Source: Planctomycetota bacterium (lineage in GTDB: Bacteria > Planctomycetota > UBA1135 > UBA2386). From it: a DNA stretch of 64,000 nt. The translations under genes were made by a program, and so were the position numbers. How positions within the stretch are numbered: the stretch's first letter is position 1; each line of letters opens with the position of its first letter. Positions 50,987 to 59,384 of this stretch are shown here, in pieces. The notes beneath the pieces are model-generated. The model ran no database searches. It had not been told where the DNA came from and worked only from the letters and a program-made list of their open reading frames with translations. Location of the stretch: positions 276,325 to 340,324 of the forward strand of contig JADJPQ010000012.1 of NCBI GenBank assembly GCA_016713175.1, given 5' to 3'.

Positions 50987-53283
50987 CAGCGGGCTCCTTC
51001 GAACAGCTCGTCGAGGAGGCCCTCGGCCTCCTTCTCGACCTTCAGGATGTCGGCGCGGATCTCGTCGAGCGTGCGCAGCGGCTGCGGCTTGTAGAAGTGC
51101 CGCGTGAAGCTGACCTCGTAGCCGATCTTGGTGGCCCCGTCCTTGATCCAGGCGTCGGGGGTGTAGGGCAGGACCTCGCGGCGGATGAAGGCCTCGATGC
51201 CGCCCTCTTCGAGCAGCGGCACCTGTTCTGTGTCGCGCAGGTCGCTGTCGGGCTCGTACTCGACGACGGCCGGCTTGCCGTCGACGGTCGCCTCGTAGAG
51301 GCCGCGCATCGGGTCGGGCTCCTGCTTGCCGGGCTTGTGGACCTTGGCGATGACGGGCGGGGCGGTCTCGACGCGCCAGCTGACGGCGCGCTGGATCTGC
51401 TTAAGGTCGGTGGCCGGAAGCTTGATGTCGAGCTTCCTGAGCGCGGCATCGACCAGATCGCGGAACTGGTTGTGGTCCTCGTAGACCTTGTCGCCGAGCG
51501 CCTTGCGCAGGGCGATGGCGGTCTCCACGAGGCGTGCGTCGTGCTCCCAGGTCTTGGGGTCGAGGAGCTTCTTGCGCTTCTTCTCGGGCAGCCCCTTCTT
51601 GCCGCCACCGTCTTCGTCGTCCTCGTCGGTGTCGTCAGCGCCCCAGTCGGCCAGGCGTTGCTCCAGGGCCTTCTGGACCTTGCCGAAGTCCGTGGTCAGC
51701 GCCTCGCCGAACTCCTCGTAGAGCACCGCGCGCACGTCCTCGTCGCCTGAGTTGAAGCGCAGCGGCTCGATGCGCGGCAGCGTGAGCTGGCTGTGCAGGC
51801 GCAGCGGTCGCTCGACCGTGACCTTCCAGTAGCCGAAAGCTTCGTTGGCGAAGATCTTGGACTCGGGCGTCTCGGCGAAGTCGGAGAACGTCTTCATGAT
51901 GCGGTCGACGTCGGCCGGCGACAGCTCGCAGTTCTTCTTGCCGAGGTTCTTGCGCAGCGGCTGGAACCACTGTGTCGCGTCGATCAGCTGGACCTTACCC
52001 TGCCGGTGCGCGGGCTTGCGGTTGGTCAGCACCCACACGTAGGTGGCGATGCCGGTGTTGTAGAAGAGGTTCAGCGGCAGGGCGACGATGGCCTCGACGA
52101 AGTCGTTTTCGATCAGCCAGCGCCGGATGTTGCTCTCGCCCTGCCCTGCGTCGCCGGTGAACAGCGAGCTGCCGTTGTGGACCTCGGCGATCCGACTGCC
52201 GAGTTCGGACTCGTGGTTCATCTTCGACGCCATGTTGGCGAGGAAAAGCATCTGGCCGTCGCTGGAGCGCGTGACGAGCGACAGTTCCTCGTCGCCGTGC
52301 TGGATGCGGAAACGCGGGTCTCGCATCCCGTCCTTGCCCCCCATGTGCTCCAGGTCCTTCTTCCAGCTCTTGCCGTAGGGTGGGTTGGCGAGCATGAAGT
52401 CGAACTCCTGCGCCGGGAAGGCGTCGTTCGACAGCGTCGAGTACTCGGCACCGCCGACGATGTGGTCGGCGTTCTCGCCCTCGCCCTTCAGCAGCATGTC
52501 GGCCTTGCAGACCGCGTAGGTTTCGGGCTGACTCTCCTGACCGTAGAGATGAACGTTCACCTCGAGGCCGCGCTGCCTTGCGATGGCCTGTAGGGTGCTT
52601 TCGGCAATCGTCAGCATGCCGCCGGTGCCGCAGGCGCAGTCGTAGAGCAGGTAGCTGCCCGACTTGATTTGGTCGGCGACTGGCAAGAACACGAGGTTGG
52701 CCATCAGTCGGACCGCGTCACGCGGCGTCCAGTGCTCGCCGGCCTCCTCGTTGTTGTCCTCGTTGAACTTCCGAACCAACTCTTCGAACACCGTACCCAT
52801 CGCGTGGTTGTCGAGGCCCGCGGGCGACAGGTCGATCGAAGGGTCGAGGAACTTGGCGATCAGGGTACCGAGCGCATCGGCCTTCGAGAGCGACGGCAGC
52901 TGGTTGCGGAACTTGAAGTTCTCCAGGATGTCCTGGACGTTCGGCGAGAAGCCGTTGAGGTAGTCCTCGAAGTCGGCTAGCAGCTGCTGCTGACTGCCGC
53001 GGGACTTGAGGTCGCGCAGGGTGAACTTGGAGGTGTTGTAGAAGGCCTGCCCAGCGGCGGAGCAGAGGGCGGCCCGCTGCTCAGTGATGCCGGCCTTGTC
53101 GAGCATGGACTTCGCGTCGAGCACCGCCTTCTTGGTGGGCTCCAGGACGGCGTCCATGCGGCGCAACACGCACATGGGCAGGATCACGTCGGGGTACTTG
53201 CCGCGCTTGAACAGGTCGCGCAGGACGTCGTCGGCGATGCCCCAGATGAAGGAGACGATCTTGTTGTGGGTGGCCTGGTCCAT
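50986..53283 (-). CDS. hsdM: Type I DNA adenine methyltransferase HsdM
   Basis: 765 residues from ATG 53283. N-terminal helical domain 'DQATHNKIVSFIWGIADDVLRDLFKRGKYPDVILPMCVLRRMDAVL'; SAM motif I 'LLYDCACGTGGMLTIAE'; motif IV 'FDFMLANPPYGKSW' (N6-adenine). The first gene of the island, it modifies host DNA at the sites set by HsdS. The C-terminal 250 residues beyond the usual length are an extra region with an acidic stretch ('DDTDEDDEDGGG'). Its stop overlaps the GmrSD-like start. Confidence 0.92.
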   Translation of the reverse strand: MDQATHNKIVSFIWGIADDVLRDLFKRGKYPDVILPMCVLRRMDAVLEPTKKAVLDAKSMLDKAGITEQRAALCSAAGQAFYNTSKFTLRDLKSRGSQQQLLADFEDYLNGFSPNVQDILENFKFRNQLPSLSKADALGTLIAKFLDPSIDLSPAGLDNHAMGTVFEELVRKFNEDNNEEAGEHWTPRDAVRLMANLVFLPVADQIKSGSYLLYDCACGTGGMLTIAESTLQAIARQRGLEVNVHLYGQESQPETYAVCKADMLLKGEGENADHIVGGAEYSTLSNDAFPAQEFDFMLANPPYGKSWKKDLEHMGGKDGMRDPRFRIQHGDEELSLVTRSSDGQMLFLANMASKMNHESELGSRIAEVHNGSSLFTGDAGQGESNIRRWLIENDFVEAIVALPLNLFYNTGIATYVWVLTNRKPAHRQGKVQLIDATQWFQPLRKNLGKKNCELSPADVDRIMKTFSDFAETPESKIFANEAFGYWKVTVERPLRLHSQLTLPRIEPLRFNSGDEDVRAVLYEEFGEALTTDFGKVQKALEQRLADWGADDTDEDDEDGGGKKGLPEKKRKKLLDPKTWEHDARLVETAIALRKALGDKVYEDHNQFRDLVDAALRKLDIKLPATDLKQIQRAVSWRVETAPPVIAKVHKPGKQEPDPMRGLYEATVDGKPAVVEYEPDSDLRDTEQVPLLEEGGIEAFIRREVLPYTPDAWIKDGATKIGYEVSFTRHFYKPQPLRTLDEIRADILKVEKEAEGLLDELFEGAR

Positions 53284-53587
53284 GGTGCTGCGTGCGTGCC
53301 TCGAGCCGGGAGGCAAGCGAACACCTTCGCGCCCGCAAGGGGTGGCGCGCTCGACGGCGCGCCGCTCCGAGGAGTGCAACGGACGACGGCAAGCCCGCCT
53401 CTCCGGCTAGTTCCGTCCTCGGCAGGGACGGGCCAGCGGAGAGCGTAGCCAGCGGGCCGCCCGGATTCCCAGGGCCGCTGCGCCGACTTGCCATCGGCGC
53501 CGCAAGTTGTGCCCGAGCTGAGCACCTGAGTCCCTGAGTCCACGCCGGAAGCGGCAAGGCTGTTGAGTTGGTAGAATCTCCTCCAGA
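53284..53587. other. Divergent intergenic region, hsdM and 141-residue gene
   Basis: 304 bases with no convincing gene. It holds a tandem CTGAGTCC pair (53526-53541) and a TAGAAT word (53572-53577) that may be the -10 box of the plus-strand gene. No clear terminator or tRNA is visible. Confidence 0.45.
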
Positions 53588-54013
53588 ATGCCACCGATTC
53601 AAACGGCTGAAAACGGGCGCGACACGGCCGGTCGCTTTGCCAAGGGCAACTCCGGCGGCCCTGGGCGACCGCGTCGACCCGACCTCTTCACCGTGGTCGC
53701 CGACCGCGCTGCCGCGGAGGGCGTCGACCTCGACGTCGAGTTGTGGCAGGTCTGCCAGAGCCTGATCGCGCAGGCCAAGGGCGGCAACGTTCAGGCGGCC
53801 CGCCTGCTGTTCAGCCACATGTGCGGCGACCCGGTATCCAAGAGCGATGTCTCCCTGACCGTGGAGACAGGCGTGCCCATGAGCGATGTCGAGCGGGCTC
53901 AGCACATCCGGGCGATCTTCGCCTCGGCGGCGGCGCGGCTGGAGTCGGAGGGCAAAGTGAAAGAGGCAGCCAGGATGCGCGCCGCCGCTGGTGACGCCGA
54001 GCCCCTCGATTGA
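53588..54013 (+). CDS. Phage-like small protein (DUF5681 style)
   Basis: 141 residues. The start 'PPIQTAENGRDTAGRFAKGNSGGPGRPRR' is the GRFxxGNxGGPGRPR motif found at the head of phage terminase-associated and related DUF5681 proteins. The middle is helical ('VDLDVELWQVCQSLIAQAKGGNVQAARLLFSHM'). No terminase is nearby; it may be a leftover of a phage-derived module or an element replication protein. Confidence 0.6.
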   Translation: MPPIQTAENGRDTAGRFAKGNSGGPGRPRRPDLFTVVADRAAAEGVDLDVELWQVCQSLIAQAKGGNVQAARLLFSHMCGDPVSKSDVSLTVETGVPMSDVERAQHIRAIFASAAARLESEGKVKEAARMRAAAGDAEPLD

Positions 54014-54034
54014 CGCCTCCAGACCCGGGCGGTG

Positions 54035-54400
54035 CTACAGGTCCAGGACCGTCACCCTGGGCTGCCGCCCGCGACGCCGGACGACCGCCACGAGCCCAGC
54101 CTGTTCCAGGTGGTGCAGTGCCCGGTAAGCGGCGTGCCGGTTGACCCCGGCGTCTTGGAGTCGGGCGCTCGAAAGCGCCACGGGACCGGTGTCCTGCATG
54201 CCGGCCAGCAGCCGCAGGGTCATGGCCACGTGCAGTGCCTTGCCCGGCAGCCGCGCCGCGGCCGCGAGCCAGGACCAGTCGATGGGTCCCTTCACGAACA
54301 GGCCAGGTCGATGACTGCGCGCGCGCCGCGATGTCGCACGCGGCGGGCACTGCAGCCGACGCGGAACTGAAGTCAACCGGTAGGCATCGAGGTCATCCAT
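54035..54400 (-). CDS. Small winged-helix protein
   Basis: 121 residues from ATG 54400, overlapping the end of the polymerase gene by eight bases. 'LAAAARLPGKALHVAMTLRLLAGMQ' leads into a winged helix 'LSSARLQDAGVNRHAAYRALHHLEQAGLVAVVRRRGRQPRVTVLDL'. Probable regulator of the replication module of element 2. Confidence 0.62.
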   Translation of the reverse strand: MDDLDAYRLTSVPRRLQCPPRATSRRARSHRPGLFVKGPIDWSWLAAAARLPGKALHVAMTLRLLAGMQDTGPVALSSARLQDAGVNRHAAYRALHHLEQAGLVAVVRRRGRQPRVTVLDL

Positions 54401-56147
54401 CGGCGACTCCTGGCCGTCGGCGGCGGTCATGCGACCAAGCCTCGCGCTGGCCGAGGATCCCCATGACCTCATGCCACATGCGTTCGCCGCGTGGGTCCAA
54501 ATAGCGATCCGGGTAACGGATGAGCATGGCATCCGACCGCAGTTCCAACCCGCTCAGCACGATCTCGCTGGCGTGCGCCATGCAGGCATGCATGCGCGCG
54601 ACCTCCTGGTCCAGGCAGTCGAGCGGGGCCTCGATCAGCACCGCGTCGTGGACCGGGGCGCAGACCCGGATGCCAGCCTCCGTGCCCAAGCAGCAGGCCA
54701 GCCTCAGCATCTCAGCACCGTTGGCCTGCATGGGGAAGTTCCGCAGCGACCTCGGGTTCGTTGTTCCGGAGGTCCGAACCGTCCAACCGAACACCGTCGA
54801 CAACCGGCCGAGCAGCATCGCGTGGTCGACCGCGGCGTCGGACCAGGTCCAGAAGCGGCGGTAGGTCTGCTGGTGCTGACGCAGCAGGTCCCGGGCGTGG
54901 GCCGGCGTGCAACCGATGCGCTGCCCCAGCGTCTCCGCCCCCATCGCGTACTGGACGCCGAGGATGCACTGCTTGAACCGCTCGCGCTCGCACGCGTGCG
55001 ACTTCTTGGTCGCAGACGGCGGCACTGCCCCGGCCTGCTTGGCGAAGGCCAGGTAGGGGTCACCGGACAGGTAGGCCTCGATCATCGCGGAGTCGCCCGA
55101 CAGAGCAGCGGCGATGCCGAACTCCTGCTGGGACCAGTCGATGTAGGCCAACCCCCAACCGGGAGCCGGACGGATCAGGCTGCGGAGCCAGACCGAGGGG
55201 CCGAACAGGAACTTCGAATTGCTCGGCTGGTTGCGGCCGGTACGCGCGCGGAACGCCGAGAGCATGGTCCGGTTGCGGCTGTCGCCGCCGACAGCCAAGT
55301 CGGCAAGTCGCAGCTGCGACAGGGCGTGACGCAGCTCCTGGATGGGTGCAACCTGGGGGTAGATGCGGGCCATGTAGCGGAACGTGTCTTGATCGAGCGC
55401 CAAGCGCCCATTCGCATGCCGCGGCCAGGGGATGCCGTGCTGCTGCAACCACTTCTCCCAGAGCTCCGCGCCAAACGACGTCCCGGTGAAGACCCCGTAG
55501 TCACGGTCGATGCGGGCGACCAGATCCAGCTTCAGCGGCTCCCACTGGCGCCGGAGGTCGTGCAGCAGCTCCAGATCGACGGGGATACCGGCGCGTTCGA
55601 TGCGCGCGGCAGCGGCCATGTAGCGCCCCCTGAGCAACGCCCTGGGTGTGTCCAGCCCGGAGTTCATCTTGGCCAACAACCGGGCCAGCGCGTCGACGTC
55701 GCACTGGCAGTAGGTGAGCAGGGCGCGTTGCTCGTCCCCGGTGAACGGCCCGCCGCGCAGTGCGAGCTGGCGCATCTCGTCCTTCTCCTGCGCGGCCATT
55801 GCGTCCTCCCCGAACCAGACCAGCGCGCCCAGCAGGCCGCTGCCGCAGGGGGTCTCCAGCCCGTTCGTGAGGCATCGGAACTCGACGTAGAGGTCCAGCA
55901 GGCTCGCCGGCATGGGCCAGCCCAATGCCAGGAAGCAGCTGATCTCGGCGCTGGCGTAGTAGGCGCAGACCAACGCATCCGGTCCGCTCGGGAACGGTGC
56001 CTGGCGGAGCGCCCGCAGATCGTCGGCCCAGACGCGATGCACACGCCCGGAGACAAGCTCCCTGGCGACCATGCAGATCGGCTCGGGAAGCTCGCCGTCG
56101 GAGCAGCGGTACTCGAAATCGACGAGTACCACCTCGCGGAAGGACAT
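54393..56147 (-). CDS. Family A DNA polymerase with exonuclease-like N-terminus
   Basis: 584 residues from ATG 56147. The N-terminal part has DEDDy-like blocks ('VLVDFEYRCSDGE', 'LTYCQCDVDALARLL' with the YxxxD). The polymerase part shows motif A 'GLAYIDWSQQEFGIAAAL', motif B region 'RFKQCILGVQYAMGAETLG' and motif C 'VCAPVHDAVLIEAP' (HD...E). It lacks the PolI 5' nuclease and resembles phage or plasmid polymerases. It likely copies element 2 or its single-strand form. It lies 17 bases after the 215-residue gene on the same strand. Confidence 0.82.
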   Translation of the reverse strand: MSFREVVLVDFEYRCSDGELPEPICMVARELVSGRVHRVWADDLRALRQAPFPSGPDALVCAYYASAEISCFLALGWPMPASLLDLYVEFRCLTNGLETPCGSGLLGALVWFGEDAMAAQEKDEMRQLALRGGPFTGDEQRALLTYCQCDVDALARLLAKMNSGLDTPRALLRGRYMAAAARIERAGIPVDLELLHDLRRQWEPLKLDLVARIDRDYGVFTGTSFGAELWEKWLQQHGIPWPRHANGRLALDQDTFRYMARIYPQVAPIQELRHALSQLRLADLAVGGDSRNRTMLSAFRARTGRNQPSNSKFLFGPSVWLRSLIRPAPGWGLAYIDWSQQEFGIAAALSGDSAMIEAYLSGDPYLAFAKQAGAVPPSATKKSHACERERFKQCILGVQYAMGAETLGQRIGCTPAHARDLLRQHQQTYRRFWTWSDAAVDHAMLLGRLSTVFGWTVRTSGTTNPRSLRNFPMQANGAEMLRLACCLGTEAGIRVCAPVHDAVLIEAPLDCLDQEVARMHACMAHASEIVLSGLELRSDAMLIRYPDRYLDPRGERMWHEVMGILGQREAWSHDRRRRPGVADG

Positions 56148-56164
56148 CGGGCCAACGTGCAAGG

Positions 56165-56812
56165 CTAGGCCTCCCCGCGCAGCCGCCTCACCACGGGGTG
56201 GGACGGCGAGTCGATGAACCGGTCCTTGAAGGCCGTCCTGATCGCCTGATCCAGGGTCAGGTCTGGCCACGCGGGATCCGGGATGTTGCCCGTCGCCTCG
56301 AACACCTCGTAGGCGCCGAGCGACATGTTCGCCCGCAGGCTGATCCACCGCCCCTCGGCCAGCTCGGCAGCCTCCGCAGCCGTCCGGCTCCATTCGTCGA
56401 GCCGACCGTCCGACGCAGGCAGCCGCGTGGGCCACAGGAACACGACGCCCTGGCGATCGATGGCGAAATGGAGGATTGTCGGTGCCAGTTCCTGGCCCAG
56501 CTCGGCCGTCAGGGACGGGTGTACCAGGTAGGTCTCGCGCTCCTCCTTGAGGTTCAGCAGCAGCGTCGGGTAGCGCCACTCCTCGCCAGGGCGCACGCGG
56601 ACGAACGTCTGCCTGGGCGGCCTGCGGACGGGGATGGTGAGGATGGCCCTCTTCACGCCAGCCTGGTCTGCGAAGTTCTGCGACAATCGCAGGTCGGAGA
56701 GGTTCAGGTCGGCGAGTTGGTTGCCCTGATCGAGAGGCTTCTTGGCGATGGGCTTGTAGCTGAAGGGCGTGGACGGCGTCGGGTCTTCGGGTGCCGGACT
56801 GGCGGTGCTCAT
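56165..56812 (-). CDS. Unknown protein of the element 2 replication module
   Basis: 215 residues from ATG 56812. It has no recognised domain: 'PFSYKPIAKKPLDQGNQLADLNLSDLRLSQNFADQAGVKRAILTIPVRRPPRQTFVRVRPGEEWRYPTLLLNLKEERETYLV' then 'QGVVFLWPTRLPASDG'. It stands 17 bases before the polymerase gene, so it may act with it, for example in DNA binding or priming. The upstream gap carries a clear inverted repeat. Confidence 0.6.
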   Translation of the reverse strand: MSTASPAPEDPTPSTPFSYKPIAKKPLDQGNQLADLNLSDLRLSQNFADQAGVKRAILTIPVRRPPRQTFVRVRPGEEWRYPTLLLNLKEERETYLVHPSLTAELGQELAPTILHFAIDRQGVVFLWPTRLPASDGRLDEWSRTAAEAAELAEGRWISLRANMSLGAYEVFEATGNIPDPAWPDLTLDQAIRTAFKDRFIDSPSHPVVRRLRGEA

Positions 56813-56870
56813 GGTGGTTCCTCAAGAGGAAGAAGAAGAGAAGGAACGGGTGTGCGCCTGTGCACCTGCA

Positions 56871-56890
56871 CTGTTGCACGGGTGCAACAG
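56871..56890. promoter_or_regulatory. Inverted repeat before the replication module
   Basis: CTGTTGCAC, two bases, GTGCAACAG form a perfect nine-base inverted repeat, 59-78 bases upstream of the 215-residue gene. TGCAC words recur just beside it. It may be an operator for this gene and the polymerase. Confidence 0.45.
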
Positions 56891-56905
56891 GCGCGACGGC
56901 GGTGC

Positions 56906-57235
56906 TCACTCGCGTGGGACGCGGCCCAAGTCGAAGGCCTCGAGAACGCGGTCGGCTGCGACGACATCGATTCCGAACCGGTCGCGACGATGCTGCGCAG
57001 CCTCGACCCAGCGCCGGATCGCCGCCGCGCTGGTCAGCCAGCGGCCGGCGACCTTGACGGCATCGAGCTTGCGGCTGATCGCGGCGCGCAGCAGCGTCTT
57101 GGTCGACGGCAAGGCCTCGTCGAGCAGGCCGGCGGCGCGGGCCGCGGCGAGGAGGGGCTGGGCGCCTTCAGCGAGGACACGCTGCGCGAGAGAGGTCGCC
57201 TGGGGGTGACTCTGGGTCTTGTTGTCGCCTTTCAC
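56906..57235 (-). CDS. Helix-turn-helix protein, excisionase-like
   Basis: About 109 residues from a GTG at 57235; a TTG at 57283 in frame gives 125, and neither has a strong ribosome-binding site. The part 'TKTLLRAAISRKLDAVKVAGRWLTSAAAIRRWVEAAQ' resembles the short winged helix of excisionases and AlpA proteins. It may be the directionality factor of element 2 or a regulator. Confidence 0.55.
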   Translation of the reverse strand: MKGDNKTQSHPQATSLAQRVLAEGAQPLLAAARAAGLLDEALPSTKTLLRAAISRKLDAVKVAGRWLTSAAAIRRWVEAAQHRRDRFGIDVVAADRVLEAFDLGRVPRE

Positions 57236-57302
57236 GCGGGCAGGGTGACGCTGCCTCCCCGTGAGATCTGGCCGTTCGGCCAAACGTCAAGACATCAGAA
57301 CA

Positions 57303-58076
57303 TCAACTCGAGTGGCGCTTCAGGAGATCATCCCCCTTGCTCGTGCGCCGGAGCATCGTCTTGTGGACCACTTCGTGCTTCCGCAACGCCTTCAGATCCT
57401 TCGATACTGTACTGTCGTCGGGGCCGCCCTCACCGAACTCGTCGAGTTCGGCAACGATGGCGGCGTTCGAGGCCTGGGGAAGGCAGCGGAGAACTGCAAG
57501 CCGACGCAGCCGAGTACGGGATTGCGTGCCAAGAACATCTGAGTCGGGGGGCAATCCCTTCGGCGTCGACTTCGCTGCCCTCTTGCTGCGCGCCCCCTCC
57601 TTGCGTTCGAGTTGCCTCAAGAGGACCCGCAACGGAGACAGCATCCTCCCCACTTGGTCGCCGGGGCAAACGCCGGCGGTGCAGCGCAGTTCCACAGCCA
57701 GCGTATCCGCCGCGGTTGGGTCAGAACCAAGCTCCACCGCTCGGGTGGCGATTCGCTCGACCACCTCGGCCAAGGCAATCCTCAAGACATGCCACGGCGC
57801 GAGTCCGTAGCGCTCCAATTTGTCCCAGTCGTACGCCGCCGCGATCTCTGCATCCGTAGGCTCAGGATCTGGCCAGAGCTTCGATCTCATGGAGTCACCG
57901 AGACCCTCGAGCACCTCCTCGCGTGACCGACTCGGGTTTGCGTTGAGGGCGGCGATCCAAAGCGCGCATACGTACTTCGTTCGCAAGGCAAGGCATGCTT
58001 CCTCGAAGGCGCGGGCCAAGGAGCTCGCCGACGCATCGTCCGATAGCTGGTGTCCGTTCCTCGCCGCGGGGTTCAT
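57303..58076 (-). CDS. Putative element 2 regulator with C-terminal HTH
   Basis: 257 residues from ATG 58076, with AGGAAG nine bases upstream. The front is helical ('LARAFEEACLALRTKYVCALWIAAL', 'AYDWDKLERYGLAPWHVLRIALAEVVERI'). The end contains a winged-helix-like 'LAVLRCLPQASNAAIVAELDEFGEGGPDDSTVSKDLKALRKHEVV'. Its promoter region carries the CTGCTGTA palindrome also found before the element 2 integrase, so it may be an autoregulator that also controls integration. Confidence 0.6.
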   Translation of the reverse strand: MNPAARNGHQLSDDASASSLARAFEEACLALRTKYVCALWIAALNANPSRSREEVLEGLGDSMRSKLWPDPEPTDAEIAAAYDWDKLERYGLAPWHVLRIALAEVVERIATRAVELGSDPTAADTLAVELRCTAGVCPGDQVGRMLSPLRVLLRQLERKEGARSKRAAKSTPKGLPPDSDVLGTQSRTRLRRLAVLRCLPQASNAAIVAELDEFGEGGPDDSTVSKDLKALRKHEVVHKTMLRRTSKGDDLLKRHSS

Positions 58077-58089
58077 GCTGCAGATCTTC

Positions 58090-58126
58090 CTGCTGTAGCT
58101 ACAGCAGAACGACCCGAATACAGCAG
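58090..58126. promoter_or_regulatory. CTGCTGTA palindrome before the regulator
   Basis: CTGCTGTA GC TACAGCAG (58090-58107) is a perfect 18-base palindrome 14 bases upstream of the start at 58076. A further half-site TACAGCAG lies at 58119-58126. The half-sites equal those before the integrase at 37374-37393. Confidence 0.65.
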
Positions 58127-58261
58127 ATTCCACGGCCCTTGGAGGTCCTCAGCGTTCCCCGTTGTCCACGCGCCGTTTGAGCGGTTAGCATGTCACGGAT
58201 GGCCGAGAAACGGCCATTCAGTGCGTTCTCTCGACGGTGTGCTTGGAAGCCCAGGACTCGG

Positions 58262-58309
58262 TTCCCAAGCTGAATGTCGTGGGTTCGATCCCCATCACCC
58301 GCTCCATTC
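58262..58309 (+). repeat. attR of element 2: 3' half of tRNA-Gly(CCC)
   Basis: 48 bases identical to 37258-37305: core TTCCCAAGC, the rest of the anticodon stem, T arm, acceptor stem with CCA and three bases beyond. The upstream bases do not complete a tRNA. This is the original chromosomal 3' half, displaced 46 kb from its 5' half. Confidence 0.9.
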
Positions 58310-58674
58310 TTCTCGTCCGTAACGAGTGCGCGAACGCGCGCAGCACCTTCCTCCTGCTGCGGCTGCGCCGGCAGATGTTGGTCGGTTTCGAGGACGCACA
58401 CGACCCCTTGCTCCAGCGGCTTGCCGACGCGCAGGTGAGCGCGATGCAGCGCGGCTACGACCGGTATCCGTTGGCGTCGAGGCACTCACCCGACGCTGGC
58501 GTCTTCCGGGCGTGAGCCGCGCCCTTGGATGCGATCACATCCAGAGATCATCCGGACGTTGCGACGGCAGCATCGTGCCGGTCGCCACCGTGGGCTCGAA
58601 CGAGCCTTACCGCTGCGCCACTTGGAACGGGGCCGGAGCCCAGGTGCGCGTGTACACGATCGCAGCTTGATCAC
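58310..58674. other. Region after attR without a recognised gene
   Basis: Two plus-strand frames look partly coding ('GFEDAHDPLLQRLADAQVSAMQRGYDRYPLA' and 'IVPVATVGSNEPYRCATWNGAGAQVRVYTIAA' to a stop at 58670). They may be fragments of one broken gene. I recognise no family. Confidence 0.4.
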
Positions 58675-59075
58675 CTACCCTTCGCCTGCCAGCACCTTCG
58701 CCAGACCCAGCAGGTCCCGACCTGCACCTGCTCGACGGTCTTGCTGACAGGTGGCCGAAGTCCGGCATCTCCGGTCGCGAAGTGCGTGCACTTGGCGCGG
58801 ATCGCGGCGCAGAGCAGGGGCCGGTCCTTGTCGTCGAGGCTCACCGGCAGACCGAACAGAGCAGAAGGCACCTCCTCGACTCTCAGCATCAGCTGCTCAT
58901 GGAGGCCGGCAGCCTGTCCTCCGCGCTTCATGGCGAGGTTGCGGCGCGCCTCCTCGTGGGCGAGGTCGCTCGTCACGGCGGTCGCCTCGGCGAGCAGCCA
59001 GTCCACGAGCCGCGCGATGTTGCTGCCCACGTTGCTCGCCGAGAACAACACGTTGGCGTCGAGGAAGACGCGGAT
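58675..59075 (-). pseudogene. PIN domain toxin-like gene, frameshifted
   Basis: A PIN-type start, 'IRVFLDANVLFSASNVGSNIARLVDWLLAEATAVTSDLAHEEARRNLAMK', is followed by 'LDDKDRPLLCAAIRAKCTHFATGDAG', containing the expected Asp residues. The last part leaves the frame; the better path ends 'DLLGLAKVLAGEG' at 58675. Such VapC-like RNases pair with a small antitoxin; a candidate lies just upstream. Broken by at least one indel. Confidence 0.55.
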
Positions 59076-59114
59076 GCGCTCAGGAACGCCTCCGGGCAGC
59101 AGCTTGCCGATCCT

Positions 59115-59310
59115 GCCTTGTCGTCGCTGGCGAACTCGGCGATGCGCTTCTCGGTGTGGATCTCGAGCGGGACGCCCAGCGCATAGGCCGGATGAGCAGG
59201 CCCTGCTCCGGTCTGCTCGATGAGCACCTCGTCGTTGGGCTCGAGCCAAGGCTTGCCGCATCGCGGCCGGGATGAACCGCGGTCGCTGATGGTGGCTTTG
59301 ATGCACGCGG
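59115..59310 (-). pseudogene. Antitoxin-like fragment upstream of the PIN gene
   Basis: 'KATISDRGSSRPRCGKPWLEPNDEVLIEQTGAGPAHPAYALGVPLEIHTEKRIAEFASDD' reads like a small antitoxin with an AbrB-style or prevent-host-death-like end. No clean start or stop is visible. The call rests mainly on position beside the PIN gene. Confidence 0.3.
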
Positions 59311-59384
59311 GCCGTAGGCAGTTTTCTGCTTTACTGCAATCCAGGGGAGGTGCATGGCGCCCGCCCGGAAGCAGAGCCCGTGCC

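Larger units (their letters stand above)
37258..58270. mobile_element. Integrative element 2 (about 21 kb) in the same tRNA-Gly
   Basis: Bounded by the core TTCCCAAGC at 37258-37266 and 58262-58270. Its left end carries a 48-base copy of the tRNA 3' half (37258-37305), which restores the tRNA. Its integrase is just inside that end (37404). The cargo is a NERD helicase and a type I restriction-modification island. The right end has a DNA polymerase, replication-type genes and regulators. Palindromic CTGCTGTA operators occur near both ends. Limits come from the repeats; mobility is inferred. Confidence 0.85.

Noticed and set aside
53284..53587. Short open frames in the gap upstream of hsdM
   Set aside because: Arg-rich and overlapping each other in several frames; no ribosome-binding site or family.
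12240..58270. A single 46-kb element instead of two
   Set aside because: Two unrelated integrases flank the middle core copy, one on each side, and each core interval carries its own end structure; two tandem elements explain all three core copies.
58237..58515. Open frame containing 'LNVVGSIPITRS'
   Set aside because: This is the translated tRNA 3' half at attR; the first codons belong to element 2 and the rest to backbone, so it is not a natural protein.
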